Source: Puccinia triticina (taxonomy: Eukaryota > Basidiomycota > Pucciniomycetes > Pucciniales > Pucciniaceae). From it: a stretch of DNA of 64,000 nucleotides. Under the pieces are notes generated by a model that did not search any database, was not told where the DNA came from, and saw nothing but the letters and a program-made list of their open reading frames with translations. The position numbers were made by a program, and so were the translations under genes. This document shows positions 57,534-64,000 of the stretch, one piece after another. Positions within the stretch are counted from its first letter, which is position 1, and each line of letters opens with the position of its first letter. The stretch spans positions 372,001 to 436,000 of the forward strand of contig NC_070565.1 in NCBI RefSeq assembly GCF_026914185.1, given 5' to 3'.

Positions 57534-58980
57534 CATGCCTGATGTGTTGATTTGGACCACTGAGGATTACAACATTTCAACAATTGTATGTATATTGTGT
57601 TTGGGGGTGTGACCAATGGGGTGAGCTGTAGTTTCACGTGACTTTTGTTCTGTGAAAGGGATTCGAGGCCTGGGGGATGAAGGAGTCGGTAATGAGTCTC
57701 TAGGAGTCCCTAGACGTTGGAGGAGCTGGGTGATTGGTTTGTTGAAAGCGGCGTTAGGAACCGGACAAACTAGGTTGCACGTGGCCAGGAGTGCCTCCGG
57801 TATGACCCGCCCTGTGGGTTGCAGGCCGCAGCCGCAGTGCCCTCCTGGTGCCCCTTGCGGCGCCGCGCAGCTTCACCACCCCCTGATGGTGCTGCGCTGC
57901 TAGCGCACAGGGTGGAGCTCATTAGGCGCCGCTCCATGGATGAGGCCCACATCCGCTGGGCTCCTGTAAACTAACAGGACTCGAGCACGAAATCTAGGGT
58001 TGGCCGTAAATTTTGGACCCAAATGGCGTCCCCGGTGGGTCGGGTTGAGGCGGTAAATTCCGGAAAATTCCCACTAGGGCTCCGATTTAGGGCCCGCGGT
58101 GGGAATGCTCTAAGGCTCTCAAAAAAAGGGTCCCGAAAGGAGCCCGCGTCCACGCGAGACGCTCTCCGTACCTCAAGAAATGGCTATCTGAATGGTAGGG
58201 TTTTCAGTTAGAGTAGATACAAGGAGGAAGATCAATATAGGAAGATAGTGTTATTTCTTCTTTCATTTCATTTCTTCTAATCTGAGAAGCTGCACTGGTG
58301 AAAAACTCTGGCCTTTGAAATTTTTCAGTAACTCAGGCATCTCTTTATCAAGATATGCATACACTGTTGTCGTGGTGGAATGCAACCCAGCGGCAGGGTG
58401 CGCGGGAAGCGGACCATGGCGGAGATGGACAACTCAATTGTGGTCTGGAGAGGGGCAAATATGCAGGGCGGGTTTTTCAACAGGGATGAGGTGTGAATAA
58501 TGCAGAATAGCGATAGAGGCGCGTAGTATGGGGGCACCGAGGGACGGAAGAAGAGCTGCTTGATTGTGGAGCCAGCAGTGGAGAAGGCGGTGCTGAGAGC
58601 CCAGATAAAAGGCAGGCCGGCGGAGAGGACACACGTGATAGGTGTTGGGATGATGTGGATGATGATAGGGGCCGTTGCGCGTCAGATAGCCAGTGGGCAT
58701 GATAATTTCGCGACAATACGAAGGTTGCTTCCGGATGCTGCTGGTCATGGAGGGCAGAAGCTCCCGCTGAGCAGGGCAGGGCTGCATTGTGACTTTTGAT
58801 GTGCTTCGGGCAGCATGTAGGCGATAATTGTGTTGAGACATGGGGAACGAGCAAGGCTGAGCCACAGAGACGGAGCTTGCAGCAAGCTTTGGGCTGCGTC
58901 CACCTGAGAGCAGCTTGGGTGCTGAGCACATTCCTGGCCGACCAGTGAGGCAGCTGCTGAGCCCCGCTGCTGCTGGCCAA

Positions 58981-58988
58981 TATATAAG
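58981..58988 (+). promoter_or_regulatory. TATA box in element copy 2
   Basis: Same position and context as in copy 1. Confidence 0.5.
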
Positions 58989-59550
58989 GCCCTCTCTTTC
59001 CCGGGTCCATCCTTTTTCCCATCACCTCACTCCCTCCTTCTATATTCCACTGGAGCTTCTCGGCAGCTCAACATCGGCAGCTCACCAGCGGCTATTCCTG
59101 GAAAGACATGCCGCTCACTTTTGCCTCTACATGCCTCCTCCTCTTTCCCACCTCGACACACATTCTCTCCTTAACTCTCCCCCTGTCCACCCACCCAGGC
59201 TCTACCGAGGTCATCTTACCCGCATTTCAGCTTTGAGTGCATAGAATGCAAGCACTTCGTGAAGAAATCGTCCGGTAAGTCAACAATGTTGCAGCTCGGA
59301 AGAAGACTCGACCGGACCAGGTACTGCTCTACTTGATTCATTTTTTCCAGGCTTCTATGCTAGTAGATATGAATTTAGTGTAAAGCGCGCACTTGAAACC
59401 CCCAGAAAGAGCCACTGACAACATTTCTTATGACAACGATTGAATTAGGATGTGGAATTCCAAGAAGATACGCACAAGAAGGTAAGAGGTAAGTAAATCG
59501 ATGGCTGCTGTAAAACTCTAACAATCACAATGCGTTCTTGGTTCAAAGGG

Positions 59551-60141
59551 GTAAAAGAGATGTATGAGAAAAAGAAAACAGCTAATGGATGTCGACGACA
59601 AGCTGATTAGTTGGGGTGGAAAGTTTGAGAACGGAGTGTCTTTTTCAACAGCCGCAAGCGAGCGTCGGTGCCCCGGAACTCGCCGTATCTGAGCTGGTCA
59701 ATGAAGTGGAGGACCCACTCCAAGCTACAGGCCTGGTCGGGGCGTTCGATAGCGCGCAGAGAAGATTCGAGCTATTTGGCAGATCCGAGACGGGTGTTAG
59801 GGTCATCCGGGATATTGCAGAGCCACATCGGCCGTCGACTTGCGTCGGTCGGGCCCCAGGGACGATGTTGCTCTGCAATATCCCGGACGACCCTAACACC
59901 CGTCTCGGATTTGCCAAATAGCTCGGATCTTCTCTGCGCGCTATCGAACGCCCCGACCAGGCCTGTAGCTTGGAGTGGGTCCTTCCCTTCATTGTCCAGC
60001 TCAGACACGGCGAGTTCCGGGGGACGCTCGCTTGCGGCTATTGAAAAAGACACTCCGCTCCCAAACTTTCCACCCCAACTAATCAGCTTGTCCCCGAGAT
60101 CCATTAGCTGTTTTCTTTTTCTCATACATCTCTTTCAGCTC
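59551..60141. repeat. Hairpin with ~280-bp arms, copy 2
   Basis: The arms mirror each other around a loop of about 32 bp at 59831-59862, as in copy 1. Changes differ between the two arms, so the arms are diverging independently. Confidence 0.8.
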
Positions 60142-60830
60142 TTTGAATCATGAACTCTGGGTGCGCAGGTCAAAAGCTGCGCGCTGAGATAGTTATCTTC
60201 TTCTGTTCTCCGCGAGCCGGCATACCAGCGGCTGACCTGTGCAGATTGGAACGACGATCATCAGCTCATGGTGCTGGCCGTGCTCCCGGCATCGGCGACA
60301 CGTAGCGACAATGAATATCCGCCTCAGCAACCGGATCACCTGAGTTGCCGGCCATGATCTAGAAGAAAGTCGTCATTTTGAAGTAGTTGAAAGGAAGTAT
60401 TCGACGCGCCCGTATGAAAGCTGACTGCAGTGTCCGAGATCGGATCAAGTTTTTACGAACAGAAGGCCGAGAGTGAGTGAAGAAAGCTGAAGTGCTTATA
60501 AACATTATGTTAATGCGGCAGACCCGCCCGGCGAGATAAAGACGCCAGAAAGAAAAACTTGGTAGGGCAGCATCTCGATAACACTGTGTCAAGTTTACTG
60601 TTGGAAGCTGACACCCAGACGAACGTCAGCGCAGTCACTACGGAATCTACACAGTGACTGCAGATTTAACCCCAACGCACTTATCTGGGTGTTGCAACAC
60701 ATCATGATTTGTCATTAGATTCCTCACTTTGTAACCAGAGAGAACAATATTTGTAGGCAAGTAGGCTGAATCATGAATATTCTTGCCTGCAATTTTTCAT
60801 TCTGAATACGCAGAAAGACAGTCAATTCTG

Positions 60831-61135
60831 CGGGATAAAATTGGGCTGTTTCTGCCCGGTTTTTTTCCCAGCTGGCGCTAACGTACACATAAGCTGTGCT
60901 AAAAGTTAGTATAGCTTTTTTCTAAGACACTTACGCTATCCAGAAAAAATTGTAGTGTTAGCGGCCGTAAAAAAACAACCGCTAGCGCTACACCAGCGGT
61001 TTTTTCTATCTTAGTAGTGTTAGCGGGAAAATCCTGCTGCTAACAATAGCACCGCCGTAGTGTAGCTCAAAAAAGCTAACACTATATGCTAAGCTAGGGC
61101 TAATTCTAGCGTAGCTGGCCCACTGTTGTTACTAT
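60831..61135. mobile_element. Partial CAAC...GTTG-type element
   Basis: The right end GCTGGCCCACTGTTG resembles element 3 and the interior is made of GCTAACAC, CGCTAGCG and TAGTGTTAGCGG words. I cannot find the left terminus; it abuts element copy 2. Confidence 0.45.
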
Positions 61136-62893
61136 CTTGTAGTTGTTGAACCCTGATTATATTAGAAATATGTCAGCCTACGTGATGCCAAGGGTATTAT
61201 CCTTCTAGCTACACGTGGTGCAAAGCAAAATTTTAGAGTTATAAAACTCTAAGACAAAGGTATAAGGGATGATGAACGTAAATTTTGGGAATTATGGCGT
61301 AAAAATAGGGCAATTTGGGCCAGTTAGACGTAATAAAATTGATATACTTAATTTTATAAGGGGCCTAATAAATCAGGGGTGTTTAATCCCTCAAGAGTAA
61401 AGAACTGGGGCCTGTAAACAGGGGTGTTTCAAATCCCAGAAAGAAATAGCGGAGAATCTCAAGAGAAGGGGCTTAAACTTACTAGTATAAGACCCTGGAG
61501 TCACTTGAGGTTCTTCAGGCGTGAAGTTGGGCAGTTGGAGGCGCTCAGAGGAGGTAATCTTGAGGGCAGGGTGATTACTGGACAGCTTCAAGGCGGAAAT
61601 CAGGGCTAAAAATCACAAAAGTAGGTATTTTACCTGGCAAATCACAGGCTATTGAGGCTGTTGAAGGCGGTTAAAATTGTAATAGGGAATTTAAAGCTGG
61701 GGAATCTCCTTTTGGGCGGAGAAAGGGCCCTTTTATAGCCTAGGCAGGCCTCCAGGGGCGCCCAGGGGACAGGGGGACACTTGTGGGCGCATTCTTAGGC
61801 AATTTGGTTGCGCTAGAAGGCGCTGTTGGTCGTGGAACCTTGGGGCTTGGATAAAAGGGTTGCCAAGAACCATTCACAGAGCTTCTGCGTGTTTTTACAC
61901 ATGCTTTACACATCATAGGGGCTGGTATGGGGTTTTGTGACGCTCATTTCCGTGGAAATGTGCCACAGAAGGTACTAGAACTAGCTTCTGTGCACTTGTA
62001 CACGTGCAAGCAGTGCTTTATACATGTTTTGGAGGCGCTTATTAAATGCTCCAGTTCATTTGGCCCCTTCTACATATTTACTACAGTTGTAATTTGCCTG
62101 TAGTGAGGCTTGGGAGAAGCTGGGGCGCTTTCTAGTCTCTCCTGTGCACGCTGCAAGAGTCCTTTTGAGTCTAGAATCTTTCTATATTGAATGACGTGGT
62201 AATTACATCTTGTTTGGTGATTAATTACATGTTTACAAGACATATAACACATGTAATATTGCTATTGGGGCGTATTCTGGCCCATTCTCACTTACTGGTA
62301 GCCCAAGCGCTTTGGTTGCGGGCTAGTTTATGCATTATGCATATATGTACACCATGCGCGCGGGATTGAGCTCTAGGCAACAGAGCACGTGGGCTTGGGT
62401 GCGCCACGCAACAAATAAAGCCATCTTCTAAACTTATACACAACAGTATACATATGTACTTAGATATATATACGCATACAAGTGCATTCACGCGGGGTGT
62501 GATGCACTTGCTTAAACTTTGAAGTTAGTTTACACAAGGAAGGGATAATAATTAAGGGTAGGTGTAAGTGAGGTACCCTAGTTTATTTTACCCGTAGAAT
62601 CAGAATCTTCTATAATATTTCACTTATTAATTACACAAAGCTGAGTAATTAATTATTTATATATGTATTTAATGTTTTTTGCGTAGTTTTACATATGTAA
62701 GAGTAATAAGGTCTCTTTCATATGTAACACTAATTTTTATGTTTTATTTGTATATTTTTATGTCAAGGTGGCTCTGCCATAGTAGCCAGCTGACAAAATA
62801 TCAAATTCACTCACTCTGCTTACCATCTGGTCCTGTGTTCTCTGCCTGTGACATGTCTATATTCATTTTATCCATGACAGTTTGAGAATCTTC
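61136..62893. other. AT-rich, gene-poor
   Basis: No supportable gene or complete element. Confidence 0.35.
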
Positions 62894-63092
62894 CTTATTC
62901 ATTAGCGGGTATCGAACATGACCAAAATCACCATTATGTAATTGGCGGGGTTTAAAAAACCCATCATCTTTAAAACATGTTTTTGCTTCACCTACCTCAT
63001 TTTGAGATCCACTGGCAATGAATTTTATTTTTGGTTAATTGACTTGTTTCTTACTGTTGACTTCTTATGTTCAATACCCTTTCTTATTCATT
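62894..63092. mobile_element. 179-bp MITE, copy 2
   Basis: The element is 62904-63082, the same length as copy 1 and clearly homologous (ACCATTATGT, AAAACCCATCAT, TTTTTGGTTAATTGAC landmarks). CTTATTCATT flanks both sides (62894-62903, 63083-63092), an apparent duplication of up to 10 bp. Confidence 0.75.
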
Positions 63093-63566
63093 ACTTTTTG
63101 TGCCCACAAGTTGATTACATGTACTTCTAAGTCAGCATATAGTTATCCTAGTCAACAAAAATCAAGTCTCATTGGTTCTTTTCCCTCTTTTACCACCAGT
63201 GAGACAATCCCATATGATTGTACATCATGATTACCTTTCTAAGTTTCTCTGGCCCCTTTTTTGCACTCTTAGTTCCAAATTCAATAAAAAATCAGTCCAA
63301 GATAGACATCAGAGGCTACAGGTGGGCATCAGCGGGGATTGTGTGTTAAGTGTTTGACCAGAGAGCCCAAAAGGGGACTGAAAAATGATTAAGACATAGA
63401 TTAGGACAGTGAGAAGACTTTGTCTCACTGGATCAGTGCACTGGCAGAAAAAGAAGGAGAACCAATGATTTGATTCACATGTAGCTAGCACGGTATAAGT
63501 AGTCTAAGTGCATGTGGAACAATTGTGGGTGAGAATGAAATGAATATGCAAAAAATAGGCAAGGCA

Positions 63567-63819
63567 AATTTCTTGAAGAAAAATTCAAGCAACTGCCATC
63601 AGTTGACATGCAACATATGTACTCCTGTGTAACTTCCATTCAAGCTCCACCCAAGCAAACATCAGTTTTTTTTGCACAGTCACTGTGCATCACGCACAGT
63701 GACTGTACGTTGAAGCTTGGCCAAAGGCAGCCTATTAAAAAGGTTCAAGTTCCATTATCAGATTCCTTAGAGATCTCACCTGTCAACTGGTGGCACTTGT
63801 TTGACTTTTTCTTGTAGTG
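63567..63819. mobile_element. CACTA-type MITE, copy 2
   Basis: The right end, reversed, reads CACTACAAGAAAAAGTC. The left end is degenerate (TTGAAGAAAAATTC) but continues AACTGCCATCAGTTGACATG as in copy 1. The internal hairpin GCACAGTCACTGTGCA ... GCACAGTGACTGT is shared. Confidence 0.6.
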
Positions 63820-64000
63820 CATGAGTTCATGTTACACAAAAAGATAAGACATGCTAGAGATGTGATCAGACATACACAAATAGACACTGTACAGACTATG
63901 ATGAGTGAAAAAAGAACAGAAATGTTGTAAGTGATCTGGGAATTCAGGGTGAGTGAGAAGAAAGAGACCAAGTTCAAACATTTTGTTTACTTCAGAGTGT

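Larger units (their letters stand above)
56644..58111. mobile_element. Element with AGAGCAT ends enclosing an array and a tRNA-like gene
   Basis: The left end AGAGCATCTCTAACGG and the reversed right end AGAGCATTCCCACCG resemble each other and the 17833-21705 ends. No clear target duplication is visible. The right boundary lies 13 bp before the 2.7-kb element copy 2. Confidence 0.4.
58125..60830. mobile_element. 2.7-kb duplicated element with hairpin, copy 2
   Basis: Direct-repeat partner of 39294-42013, same orientation, with scattered substitutions and small indels. TATA box at 58981-58988, hairpin arms about 59551-59830 and 59863-60141. A 15-18-bp deletion around 60350 removes part of the minus-strand frame that is open in copy 1. 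Confidence 0.8.

Overview
The window looks like nuclear DNA from a basidiomycete fungus, most likely a rust (Pucciniales). This is inference. The evidence is host genes cut into many short exons by 40-130 nt GT-AG introns, a glyoxal oxidase gene, a chitin-deacetylase-like fragment, a signal-peptide gene of unknown family, DIRS-like (tyrosine-recombinase) and Ty1/copia retroelements, and very dense non-autonomous DNA transposons. There is no operon structure and no CRISPR.

Layout. 1-3527: a divergent pair, glyoxal oxidase (minus, running off the left edge) and the tRNA 2-thiolation subunit CTU2/NCS2 (plus). 4.06-4.75 kb: a MULE-like MITE. 5.6-7.0 kb: a five-exon gene for a predicted secreted protein of 264 aa. 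8.0-8.55 kb: two MITEs. 9.06-13.35 kb: a DIRS-like retroelement (gag-like gene, then a stop-broken RT) split by a hAT-like element that is itself split by a second MULE-like MITE and carries a palindromic array. 13.4-17.4 kb: tandem repeats and a CACTA-type MITE. 17.8-21.7 kb: nested terminal-inverted-repeat elements around a 207-aa open frame. 22.0-22.6 kb: a 5' fragment of a chitin deacetylase. 24.1-24.6 kb: a candidate 48-aa single-finger C2H2 protein. 24.9-25.8 kb: a possible kinase remnant. 28.8-29.4 kb: a satellite that switches orientation. 29.9-30.5 kb: a small three-exon hypothetical gene. 32.9-33.4 kb: an MRS2-like Mg2+ channel pseudogene. 36.0-37.4 kb: a 412-aa C2H2 transcription factor. 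39.3-42.0 and 58.1-60.8 kb: two copies of a 2.7-kb element containing a TATA box and a ~280-bp-arm hairpin. 42.3-47.75 kb: a copia element whose 5' LTR carries a TA-inserting element. 48.8-51.9 kb: a secreted-protein remnant and broken tyrosine-recombinase copies. 52.5-53.1 kb: a third MULE-like MITE. 56.6-58.1 kb: an element containing a palindromic array and a tRNA-like gene interrupted by a fold-back insertion.

The clearest theme is structural. Several unrelated non-autonomous elements are filled with locally amplified short palindromic words, and many insertions can be dated relative to one another because target-site duplications and empty sites are still readable. The host genes do not form a shared pathway. 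Exon structures were assembled by hand from splice signals, reading-frame continuity and family motifs. No search or RNA evidence was available.
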